From Dryocosmus kuriphilus (Eukaryota; Arthropoda; Insecta; Hymenoptera; Cynipidae), in assembly GCA_038277395.1 (NCBI GenBank), contig CM076193.1, forward strand, positions 123,782,133 through 123,846,132: a DNA stretch of 64,000 bases, in the 5' to 3' direction. The first letter of the stretch is position 1. Every line of letters starts with the position of its first letter. Shown in pieces: positions 46,627-57,550 of the stretch. The position numbers were made by a program, and so were the translations under genes. The notes beneath the pieces are model-generated. The model was not told the DNA's origin. It did no database searches and saw only the letters and a list, made by a program, of their open reading frames with translations.

Positions 46627-48602
46627 AGGGCTTCCGTTTCCGGCGCTGATAGTGATGGGACGGGTGTAGGGATTTGAGCGATCATTTTGGCTTTGGAGGT
46701 GAATATAAGTGTTGTGTGGGGTGAAAAAAAGGATTGTGAGTAGAGTTATGGCAGCGGGTATATGGGAGGAATGAGAGGAAGGATCGCGGAAGGTGGAAGA
46801 AAGGAAAAAGTGAGAAAAACGGTGCATGCTGAAGAGTGAGGTTAGGTTTGATGTTAGTTAGTCAAGATAGTTAGTTAGTTTTGTGAACAGAGAGTAGAGT
46901 AGTGAAGTTGTACGTGACTGGGAAGACGAATGGTGAGGCAAGGTCTGGTTATCGGTAATTACTACTGTCTTTTTGTGTAAAATAGTGCGAAGGATAAAAG
47001 TAGGGTGAGGGAAGTGTGGGGAGCGGAGTGAGAGGTTGATAAGTGGGTCAGGAGACTAGTGGGTAAGGTAGGTAAAGTAGGGTAAGCAGGCCACAGGGTA
47101 ACAGGCCGATTACGAGGAGACCAAGGCAACAGAACGCTAGAGGGCAATACGTGCCCGAAGAAGAGAATTAGAGACTGGACCCAGTGTGCAATGAGTGAAG
47201 CGGCGAGCCGGGCAGGCGGGGCTAGTGGGGCGACGCAGAGAGGTTAGAGTTTGGTAAGTCAATTGATAAGATGTTAGAGTCGAGTAATGACATGGATAAG
47301 GCATTAAATAAGACAAAAGACACAATGGAAAATATGTTCCGAGAGTTAGAGAAGGTAGTGAGTAGAGGGATAGCGGAAGAAAAGGAACATGGGAGGGGAA
47401 CAGAGGGGATAGTCATAAAGGTAAAAGAGAAATGGGAGAAATGGGAAAAGTGCTGGAAGAAAGAGAAAGAAAAAGTATGGCAAAAATTAGACAGGATGGA
47501 GGAGGGACAGAGAAAAAAGCAGGAAGAGGGGAGAAAGGTAATAAGGCAGGTAGAAGAGAGGGTACGTAATTTAGAGTGCAGAGCTGGACGTCAAGAGAAT
47601 CGTGAGGAAATAGGTAGAGGGGATGGGGAAGAGGGAACTGTGAACTTGAGAGAGGAGAATGAGAGAATGAAAAGTAGAGTACGTGGGTTAGAAAGGAAAA
47701 TGGAGGGGTTTGAAAGGGAAAAGAAAAGGAGAAATGTCGTTATAAAAGGATTGCAAGTAGAAACCGAAACGGGACAGAAGGAGGTAGAGAAACTTTTGAG
47801 GGACATAGGGGCAAATGTCAGGGTGCAGGAGATAAAGGGGGTGGGCAATAAGACAGGAGGAAAAGCGAGGATGTACGTAGTCAAGCTGGGAAGTGAAGTG
47901 GACAGGAGAGAGGTAATGAGGAAAAAAAAGGTGCTTAGGGGAAGAAAAGAAAGAATTGATGAAGATATGACATGGAGGGAGAGAAAGAAAAGATGGCTAA
48001 TAGGAGAGAGGGCTTTGGAGGAGAGGAGAAAAGGGAATAGAGTTTGGTTTGGGAGAGACATGTTGTGGGTGAATGAGACGGTGTGGATATGGGACGAAGA
48101 GAGAGAGGAGCTGAAAATAGGTGAGCGGTCGCAAGGTCGAAGGGGAGCAGAGGTGACTAAGAGCAGAGTAGAAGCGCCGCGGTTTGCGAACGAGATAAGT
48201 GGAAGAATGTGGGGAGAAGGGAAAAAGAGTGCGAAAAGGGGATTAAAGTAGTTTTTTGGAATGTGCGGGGGATGGATGAAGAAATTGGAAAGGCTGAGAG
48301 AAAGAGCAGGTCATACAGGGTAGAGAAGAGCCAAAATGATTCGTATAGAGGCAAAAGAAAAGTCAGTGGAGTCGCGGATTAATATACTTACCATCAATAG
48401 AATAGAAATGGCGAGAGGAAACGGAAGCCCAAGGTCTTGAACGGCAGTGCGTAGATTTAGATTAGAGATTAAGAAATTATGTACATATAGAATAAGGTAG
48501 GAATAAGTATTTGTAAAATCTGCGCTGGATGTAAAGATGTGATGTATATGTAAAGACTCTCAAACCCGTAAAATGGAGAGAGTATAAATAAATAAACCAA
48601 CC
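46627..48602 (+). mobile_element. ORF1-only LINE derivative (HAL1-like) in the tail of the RTE LINE
   Basis: Flanked by copies of AATAATAATAATAAGG (about 46613-46628 and 48603-48618), consistent with target-primed insertion into the (TAA)n tail of the first LINE. It has a GC-rich 5' leader, an intact ORF1, the first residues of ORF2 (VFWNVRGMDEEIG, start of an endonuclease) and then jumps directly to a 3' region ending near 48593 with ACTCTCAAACCCGTAAAATG and GAGTATAAATAAATAA. The rest of ORF2 is missing. Part of the flanking repeat is simple sequence, so the exact duplication is uncertain. Confidence 0.75.
47271..48251 (+). CDS. LINE ORF1 protein (coiled coil, RNA-binding type)
   Basis: An open 326-residue frame, very Lys/Glu/Arg-rich. 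About residues 20-170 form a long heptad-type coiled coil (for example KEKWEKWEKCWKKEKEKVWQ). Next comes RRNVVIKGL, the start of an RRM-like fold as in L1-type ORF1 proteins, then ARMYVVKLGSEVDRREVM and a basic C-terminal domain (TWRERKKRWLIGERALEERR, VWFGRDMLWVNETVWIWDEE). Such proteins trimerise and coat LINE RNA. The first ATG was taken as start. The opposite strand is also open because of purine bias; that is not a gene. Confidence 0.75.
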   Translation: MLESSNDMDKALNKTKDTMENMFRELEKVVSRGIAEEKEHGRGTEGIVIKVKEKWEKWEKCWKKEKEKVWQKLDRMEEGQRKKQEEGRKVIRQVEERVRNLECRAGRQENREEIGRGDGEEGTVNLREENERMKSRVRGLERKMEGFEREKKRRNVVIKGLQVETETGQKEVEKLLRDIGANVRVQEIKGVGNKTGGKARMYVVKLGSEVDRREVMRKKKVLRGRKERIDEDMTWRERKKRWLIGERALEERRKGNRVWFGRDMLWVNETVWIWDEEREELKIGERSQGRRGAEVTKSRVEAPRFANEISGRMWGEGKKSAKRGLK

Positions 48603-48679
48603 AATAATAATAATAAGGACCCATTTACTGAAAATGAATTGGGATTTAATTCAAATTTTAAGGTTTGTAAATTTCAAGA

Positions 48680-48802
48680 GCCTCGGTTGGTTCAGGTGAT
48701 AGTGCGCCGACCTTGCAAGCAAGAGGTTCGGGGTTCGAATCCTGAGCCGGGTACCAATGGAATTGTCCATGTACTTCTACCAAGGCTTTCGTGGCTCGCA
48801 AC
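48680..48802 (+). mobile_element. Short SINE copy (tRNA-like head only)
   Basis: An 18-bp direct repeat GGTTTGTAAATTTCAAGA flanks it (48662-48679 and 48803-48820). The head keeps a B box GGTTCGAATCC and an A box-like TTGGTTCAGGTGATAGTGCG. The body and LINE-like tail of the copy at 20731 are missing. It is not a functional tRNA because no proper acceptor stem closes it. Confidence 0.8.
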
Positions 48803-48820
48803 GGTTTGTAAATTTCAAGA

Positions 48821-49983
48821 ATAGAGCTTTGAGTCCTTAAAAATTTAATTAATTAAAATATTTAAATTATAGTTAAAATATTTAATTAATTTAAAAAATT
48901 TCTGAAAAACTTGAAAAAGGGCTCAAGTTTATTTAAAGTCTTAAAAATTTGGGTAAATTTCCCATATTTTTGTTTATACGTTGTTTTTGGGTTGGAAATT
49001 AATCTAGAAAATAAAAAATATGCTTTAGTGCCTGGGCAAACAACAGAAATTTTTTCACTTAAATTTGAATCAAGAATGGTTTCAACAAAAGTAGCTATAA
49101 AAGTTCATATTCACTTTTTACTTTTTCTGTATTTAGTGCAAGTGCAAATATTTCAAATTTGATCCTTACGAATTAAAATTAATACTTTTAAGTCAATATT
49201 TCAAAAATCGAGCATCCTAATTTAAAAGCTTTACAACTGAGAAAGTTTATTCTACATTAAAATGTTATAAATTAAACAATTTCAAATTGAATACGAGCAT
49301 AAGAGGATTGATTTCAGATATGGAAATTATTGAAAATGTTCATTGAATGACTACTCCAGATTAATAATTCATTCAGAATTGTTCAATTTTCAGTTAAATT
49401 GAGTTGAAACTTTAAAAACTGAAATTTTAAAACCTTTTTTATTATAATTTAATTTAAAAGCTTTTTTAGTTAAACAATTTTAAATTTAAAAAATCCAAAT
49501 TTAATTATTTCTCATCGCAGCTTTTTGAATTAGATATTTTTAAAGCTACTTTTGTGTGAATCTTTCGAGATTCTAAATTCTATTACATTCCAAATCAAAG
49601 AATTTAACATTTAAATATTAAAAATTGCTTATTTAAAATTCAAATCTTGCAGTTTGAAATTGAAACCCTTCAGAGTTGAGGAATTTTAAGTTAACAAATT
49701 TTGGAATTACAATCTGAAACTGAAAGTGATTGGAATTAAATATTAAAATAGAGTGCAACATTCAAATATGTTTAATTTCAAATTTATACAATTTCCGAAT
49801 GAAAGCCTTAATAATTCAACCTTCAAAGATGAACAAGCTTGAGAAAAAGTAGGTCCAATTCGAAAAATTCATAATTTAACAATTTTGAATATACAATATA
49901 CATTCTTTTAGCATTTCTGATGTTAGTGTTGTTAACCAGGAATTGAATTTAATAATAATGCTGTTAATTTTGCTGATCTACTG
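48821..49983. other. AT-rich stretch, nothing assigned
   Basis: No coding, RNA or repeat feature was recognised. Confidence 0.35.
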
Positions 49984-50109
49984 GTTGCGAATCAATGCTC
50001 TAAAGGCATTAAAATATCTAGTCTGGGTTCGATTCCCAGCGGAGCTGGAAAGACTTTTTTCACAGATTAGATATCTTAATGCCTTTAGAGCATTAATTCA
50101 ATTCGCGAC
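49984..50109. repeat. Short hairpin element with a pol III B-box-like loop
   Basis: Arms at 49984-50020 and about 50069-50109 are reverse complements (AATGCTCTAAAGGCATTAA and its mirror). The loop contains GGGTTCGATTCCCAGC, close to a tRNA B box and T-arm. No A box or acceptor stem is evident. It may be a SINE-derived foldback or a decayed tRNA-like insert. Confidence 0.5.
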
Positions 50110-53100
50110 CGCAGACACGATGAGCCTCAACCAGCTTTAACCGAAAAACCAGATACACAAGTATTTTGAGCAAAATAGGAAAATAATCGTGGGAGCGCTT
50201 TTTTTTTTTCAAAAAGCAAATTTTGAATTTCAAAGAGAAAATTTGTTAATAAAAAATTTTAATTATGCAGGAGTTATTAAATGTCACAAATGGAGTAAAA
50301 AAGCTTATTAAAAAAAGATTGTAAAATTATAACTGTAAAATCTACGAAAGTTTCTGTATTCATTAAGTACAAGAGGTTATTGAAAATTCCGGTTACTGTA
50401 TTTTTTTGCAGAATATTTTTCTTGAATTATGTACGAGTACATTCTGTATGACAAGAAAAAAATCATGGGGGCGCTTATTTCAAAAATCAAATTTGAAAAA
50501 AAAAATTTAATTTATATATTTTTAAATACGATAGGATGTTTTTTTCATAATCGAAGTAAAAAAGTATTATAAAATATTGCCGTAGACCAATAACTATATT
50601 ATAGAGGTTGTGAAGTTTTTGAAAAATTTGTTTTGTCAAAAAACAGTTAAAGAATTATTTTTATCAGACTGTATTTATTACAGAAAATAATCCCTGAATA
50701 GTAGTAAAAATGTTGTTATAAAAAAATTAATTATAATTTTTTTTAAATAGAAATTTTACAAAATTTTAACTTAAATTTTCCCTTGCGCAAAATACTTTTA
50801 TGACATTTTAAAGTAATATAAAAAAAAAAACAGCTGATTTCAAAGACCTTTCGATTAAAGATGGTTCAGGCTGACCGGGCAACTTTAACATAATTATTAC
50901 TATATACATTCTTTTAATTCGAAAATTATTAATTGAAGATTTGAAATATTTAACAATTTAAAGTTAACAATATTTGAATAAAAAAATGATACATTTTGTA
51001 AAATACCAAAATTTTCGAATTTGAGGATTACAATAAAAGTATTATAAAATATGGAAAGGATGGAATTTAAAAGAATTAAAATAAAAAAGGTTCGAGGTTT
51101 GTAATGAATGAAAGTTGACATTAAAAAATGGAACGGAAAATTAAAATTTTACGAGTTTGCAAGTATTTCATCTTGAAAATCTTTGGATTAACAAAATTTT
51201 TTACTTAGAGTAAACTGTTTAAAGAAATTGTTATGAAAAATCCTGAAACAGGCCTGGTATTTTAATACCAAAATTCTGTCCTCTGTAGCAACCCTAATCT
51301 TGAAAAATGTAAATAAAGTGTTCTTCTGTTTATTAAAGAGTTTAAAAGCCTAAGTTTTAACTTTTGAAGATTATTATGTATAAAGAAACATTTAAGAAAA
51401 TTGATAGTTAAAAGATAAATACGAACACTTAATGAATCGTAATTTCACGTAAGTATAGACACCTCGAAATATACGTGTTTCTGCTTTTATATAGTTCTAT
51501 AATATTGTAAGTACGTAGCAGATTAAAGAACGGCGTAAGACTTGTATGAGCGTAAAAACGTAAGGAGGAAATAATCCGACGGGAAACTGCGGAATAACTT
51601 GTCCTTCTATTGCTTTATTATGATAGACATATCATTGATAATTTATGTCTGAGAGTACATTTGTGTATTCGTTATTGCTTCTAATTAGCGTCTCTTTCAC
51701 CATTTAAATAAAAAAGTTCAAAAATATCATTTACATGAATGATCTTTCCTTTTATACGTGTAAGAATGTATAATGTTCAAATTTGGAAATTTCAAGTTTC
51801 AGATGTGAATTTAAATTTGATACGACTCGCGTGGAAAAATGGAGTTGGCCCCCGTAAGGAGCTCACATGGATTATGGGGGGCCCATGTGGGTAATCCAGC
51901 CATGACGCTGTACGGAAACGACATGCTACTCCATAAGGTTCCGACATGGGCTATGGTTGCCCCGAAGGTGAATTTTTAATTTTTAAAAACGCACTTAATA
52001 ATTACCTCCGTATTCCGCTTTGCGTCTTGACCAACTTAACTTACAGTTTATACCTTTTTTTTAGACAGAATCTCCGCACGCGGACTTCAAAATTTGTTGA
52101 AATTATTTTTCTTTTCCGTAACTGCACATTTAAATAAGATGTTCTTACTATTTGACAAAACAATTTTATTGCATCAAAGATATCGTTTAATTTTTGTAAA
52201 CTGATGCACGAGGGCAACCAGCAGGGTTCTCCGCGGAGGCCCTCGTACAATATCCACATTTTCGAAGTTCAAATTTCCAAAAAGTGTCAGAAAATTTTTT
52301 CCAAAAATGCATTTTTGGTAAGTCTGTACTAAATAAACCTTCAAATTTATAGTGTCAAAAAAATTTGCGGATTTGCCCGCTTGGATCTTCTACGTGGGCC
52401 TCTCGCGAGGGCCACCATTCGGAAGAGGGTTAAACGGGGCTTTTTCCACACAGGGAATGCAATTTCGAGTTTGCATAAATTTTTGAGTTGTTTCAGTCCC
52501 AAAAGATTTTTATTTTAAGTGTTAATTTTTATGCAATAAGATTCTTTCAAAGTCATTCCAATTAAAAATGTCTTCAAATTCAGATTCCTTCAAATACTTC
52601 AGATTTTAAACTCTTCAGAATTCTAAGCTTTGAAGCTATAGAAGTTTTCTAAATAAGCAGCTTGTTAAATCCTGATCTTTTAAAAACAAATAACCTACTT
52701 TAAACTCGTTTTTTTAGTGGGTGGCAAATGTGGAAAATATATTATTTAAAATTGAAGTTTTAGATTATCAAAATTTATTTAATTCCCGAAATCAGGGTCA
52801 ATTATTTGATTCACGAAACGATAGAAAATAATTACACAACTTAACTTGTTGAATTAATATTCTCTATTTACAAGTCGTTACCTAAAGTCGTTTCCCACTA
52901 AACAGATTTTATCTTGCACTTATGTTATTAATTAACTTCTATATTAGGGGGTCAATACTTTGTATATGTAAATATTTAGCATCTTTCATACAGAAATGTA
53001 GACATTCGGATTCATTGCAATTAGTACAATTTTTGAATGCTTTCAAACTTACAAAGACCAAGATTCCGAATAATTTTAAATTAATTTTTAAATTACTTCT

Positions 53101-54410
53101 AAAAAAAATGTATGTCTTTTTTAGGTGGCTAAAGAAACAATCTTGCGCAATCGTTATAAGTAAAATTATTTAATTGCCAGACTTTAAGAAGAAAACCGGA
53201 TCAACCCGCTTATGATTATAGTATTAAAAAAAAATAATAATAATGAAACGGAGATGAAACATTCTTCGGTCAAAACGATTGACCCCCTGACACTTATTTA
53301 AAAATTTTCGTCTACACCAGTTGTATATGCAAAAGGTAACTGCTTAATTCTGAAAATATATTTATATGTAGTGCACGTCGTTTTAAACTTGATTTATAGT
53401 TATGTCTTTATTTTACATTATTTCACATTATTTGCATTTCAGTTAGTTTCATTTTAGAACCTGTTTAAAATTTTTGATATTTTAGTCGATAAATTTCGAT
53501 GTGCCGATAGAAATTAATTTCTGGAGGCAAAATTGGGTCTAGGATATGAATATAATTAAATTTTATTATTGTGAAGTTTCAGAAACTTGTCTCTATTTCC
53601 CACTTTTTTCATTCGCAAGCGTAATATTTTTTTTTAACTTGATATAAAATGATATAATTGATATAATTTATATAGTTACGTATCAAACATTTTTCAAATG
53701 GTTAGATCACCCCTCCTTCAGTATAAAAAACTATGAAACATTTAATGTTATGTTATACCTAAATTAATGAAACTAGGGTTGTATTTTCTATTTTAATTTA
53801 AATTCATGCCAATTCTTTGCCACAAGAAATTTCTTTCTGATTTGAAAATAAAAATTGTTGCGAATTTTTTAAATGTATATCTAAATTTCAAAAGAAATCT
53901 ATTTAGAAAGCTTTTCTTTCTGAAGTAGATCCAATTAGAAATCCTTCCAAGTTGAACAGAATTCTAACAGAGAGTCTTGGAATTTTAAAACGATTTAAAT
54001 AACAAAGTTGACAATTAGAAAGCAACTCAATTATGGGAAGAATTCAATTTGAAGTTTTTGAACTTTAAAATATATAATTTAAATTTATTATAAAATGTTC
54101 TCTTTTGTTTTAAAATTAAAGACATTTTTTAAGCAGAAAAAATTTTCTTCGTGCATTCAAAAAATAATTGAGAGAAAAAGACAAACATTTTCGATTTCTA
54201 ACGGCTGACCACGCGTCGATTTTTCTACTGCACGAAACGATTCCTTATACTTTTACTACTGATTCTTTATAACTCTATTTCATTTTCTTTTCGTTTATTT
54301 ATTCGAATTATCTCAAGTTGTAAGAAATAAAATAGCTTTCTTAATTTAAAATAATAAAATGATCAAAATTATAGCGAATTATTTATTTCATTAAGAAGTG
54401 GTTGGAAAAG
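50110..54410. other. AT-rich region, nothing assigned
   Basis: No gene was recognised. Less AT-rich patches at about 51840-51970 (words like CCCATGTGGGTAATCC) and 52205-52440 (GAGGCCCTCG and CTCGCGAGGGCC) suggest small repeats, but no ends or duplications could be fixed. Confidence 0.35.
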
Positions 54411-54412
54411 TT

Positions 54413-54415
<3 letters not shown>

Positions 54416-54466
<51 letters not shown>
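54416..54466. repeat. (TA)n microsatellite
   Basis: About 50 bp of uninterrupted alternating TA. Confidence 0.95.
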
Positions 54467-54468
<2 letters not shown>

Positions 54469-54469
54469 T

Positions 54470-55158
54470 TTAAAAGAAATTGATTATATGTAAAACGGTA
54501 GAGTTTTTAATCATTTTAAATATTATATTGTTCAATTTGTATATCTTGGAGTTGAAAGTTTTTAATGTGGATTATTTTCAAAAACCTTTCATGTTTGAAA
54601 GACTAATTCTAGAATCATTTAATTTCAATCGTCTCCAAATTAAAATTTTTCAATTTTAAAGGCTTAAAATTAGAAGTCTTAAAAATCTTGAGTTCAGGCC
54701 TTCAAGATTGATCAATTTTTAAACGTAAAAATTGAACAGTTTTAGAATCCATCCTGTATAAATGTACAATTTCATAATTGGACCTTTTCTAAAACTAAAG
54801 ACCTCAAGAAGTAAGAATTTTCAAATTCAAGCTGTAATCGATAAAAATTACAAAATTCAACGTTTCAAATATACAAATTAATAGCGTTTAAAGTTGAACA
54901 TTTTTTACTTAAATCCATCAAACTATTTTAAATTGGAATTCTTAGTTAACAATTTGAAACTCTAATGATTAAAAACGAATAATTTCAAGACAAAACATTC
55001 AAAATTATACCGATTCAAATTGAAAGTCTTGATGGTTGAGCATTTGAGCAATTTTCAATGCTTAAGCATTTTGAATTTGTCGAACATGAAACATTTAATT
55101 TTCAGTTTAATTTATTTAAACTTTTATGTTTGAAAAATTACAAGTTTTTTGGAATAAA
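54470..55158. other. AT-rich stretch, nothing assigned
   Basis: No feature was recognised between the microsatellite and the start of the large palindrome. Confidence 0.35.
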
Positions 55159-56254
55159 GTTCCGAATAGGTGAGCCCTCCGATTTCGTTGAAACCACGTA
55201 TACTTACGTATTTTAAATGCGCTGATTACGAAAATCATAGTGAAAAATTGGCGACTAGGCGATTTTCATGGCGAAAGCCATAAAAAACGCCATAAAAATC
55301 ATGTTTTTTGCGATTATCTCAGTAAATACGCAGAATTTCGAAAAATCTTTTAAATAAAAGTTTTAGCTAGTATAAAAATACATCTTCTATGTATTATACA
55401 CTTTTCGCCGAAAACCATTATTTTTCGAGAAAAAGAGGATTTTATTGATTTTATTTTTATTTGCATCGTATCTCCATTGGTTTCGGTTTGGTAGGTACCT
55501 AATCACGCTCTTCACCGCGGGAAGGTTGGAGTACTTTGAAGAGCATTTTTTAAATATTTTTTATATTTTGTAATTTTTTTTATGCATATATTTTATGATT
55601 TCTTATTCCTTTTATATTATTTTTAACGTAGAAAACTTGAAAAAATCAAAAAGGCTAAAGCCCCCCATTAACCTTGGAAAGGGGAACGATCGTGATTGAA
55701 CGTATTATCGTAACTAGTCAGTGAATGCGTAGCCCCCCCCCCCCCACCTTGCAAAGGGGGATGATCGTGACCGAACGCATTTCCGTAACTTTCTTCATCT
55801 TTTTCTTGTTTTTCCAACGCAATTCTCTTTTTCTCAAAAAATAATGGTTTTAGACAAAAAGTGTATATGATCAAAAAGATGTATTTTTATACTAGCTAAA
55901 ACTTTTGTTTAAAACATTTTTCTAAATTCTGCGTATTGGTTTAGATAAACGCAAAAAAAACGCAATTTTTATGGTGTTTTTATGGTTTTCCCCATGAAAA
56001 ATCGCTTTGTCGACAATTTTCATTATCATATTCGTAATCAGCGCGTCAAATTACATAAATATAAGAAGTTTTAACAAAATTGGAAAAAAGCGTGACCGAA
56101 AGCATTTCCGTAACTTTCTTAATCTTTTTCTTGTTACATTCTCATCAGAGACGGTATTAATTAGATTTATGCAAAATTTGACTTTCGCGGATTTCATGAA
56201 ATCTCCACGTTTTGAGACCTCCTGAATTCGAAAAAATCTGCCCGCATCGCGGGC

Positions 56255-56510
56255 ACATTCTCATCGTGGGCTTCGCGCGAAGTATGAGCGCGCGTCTGTT
56301 GGCACTCGCGCTTCGCGCTCGATACGTTATTTACGGCACTCACGCTTCGCGCTCGATAGATTATTCACCTCGCGCTACGCGCTCGGTATTTATGGATCGT
56401 ATAAACCTTTAAATTAAAAATTACAAAAGAAATTATTTTGCTTAAGGCTCTATCGCCCTTAAGGAATACATTCTCATCATGACACTCGCGCTTCGCGCTC
56501 GATAATTACA
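56255..56510. repeat. GC-rich CTCGCGCTTCGCGCTCG repeat cluster, left arm
   Basis: Four or more copies of the palindrome-like word (G/A)CTCGCGCTTCGCGCTCGATA are spaced irregularly, together with CATTCTCATC words. The mirrored cluster is at about 58355-58575. The composition contrasts sharply with the surrounding AT-rich DNA. Confidence 0.75.
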
Positions 56511-57319
56511 TTTTTTTAAAACACATTGTAGATTAATAAAGTTTTTTAGTGATTTTCCAAATTTTCACAATAGAGGATTTCGATTCTTAAAAGTAAAACG
56601 ATGAATCTTATAAATAAATTTTGTAGCTCTATCCAAGGTGAACAATTCTGCTTGTTAATATTTTCTCATATCTTACAGAGTTTTGCTGAAAAGTGGTTTT
56701 CTTTTATATTTTCATAACATATTTCACGAATAATTCAAAAACTACGCGTCTGCTCAAAAAAATGATAGAGAGCAAATTTGTAGATCTTTTTGAGGCGAAC
56801 AACTTGGTTTATTATTATTTTTCCGTATCTTCCATAGTTTGGCGGTAAATTTGAAATTTTTGATTTTTAATAACGTTTTATCGATTAAAACAAAAACCGT
56901 GCATTTTATCAAAAAATGGTTGAAACAAAATTTGTAGATCTTTTTAAAATGAACAACTATGTTCTTAGCCATTTTTTTGTATCTTGAATATTTTGGCGGG
57001 AAACCAGAGTTTTTTAACTTTAATAGCGTTTTCTTGATTAAATTAAAAACCGTTCATTTTATTAAAAAACGGTTAAGACAAAATCTGTAGATTTTTTTAA
57101 GATGAACAATTTTACTTTCTTATATTTTTTTTATATCCCTCATAGTTTAGCCGGAAAATGGATTTCTTAATTTTGTGAAAACCGTTTTTGATGAATAAAA
57201 CCATAACCGTTGGTCAAAAGCCGTTGGTTATCGAACTCGTCCTTTCTTTTTACCCCTTAAAGAAGTGTACCAAACCGCACTGCAATCCGATTAGTTCTTC
57301 GAAAGTTATCGTGGGAACA

Positions 57320-57550
57320 GACTCCGACAACGACGACGACAACAACGACAACGGACAACAGACAGACAGACACTGTCGTAGAAACCGTTTTTTCGGATTC
57401 AGGAGGTCTCAAAACGTGGAGATTTCATGAAATCCGCGAAGGTCAAATTTTGCATAAGTCTAATTACCTTCTCTGATGAGAATGTAAAAACGGTTTTTAC
57501 GACGGTGTCTGTCTGTCTGTTGTCGTTGTCGTCGTCGTCGTCGGAGTCTG
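57320..57550. repeat. Central GAC/GTC triplet tracts of the palindrome
   Basis: GACAACGACGACGACAACAA near 57326 and GTCGTTGTCGTCGTCGTCGT near 57522 are mirror images around a spacer of about 150 bp; each is flanked by CAGACAGACAGACA or its complement. Confidence 0.8.

Noticed and set aside
47591..48061. Long open frame on the minus strand opposite LINE ORF1
   Set aside because: It is a by-product of the purine-rich coding strand; the plus-strand frame has the coiled coil and RRM-like motif.
48680..48760. Possible tRNA gene
   Set aside because: A and B boxes are present, but there is no closed acceptor stem and flanking 18-bp duplications show it is a SINE.
51840..52440. GC-richer patches resembling the CCCT-family arms
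   Set aside because: They lack the CCCT ends, the conserved core and any flanking duplication.
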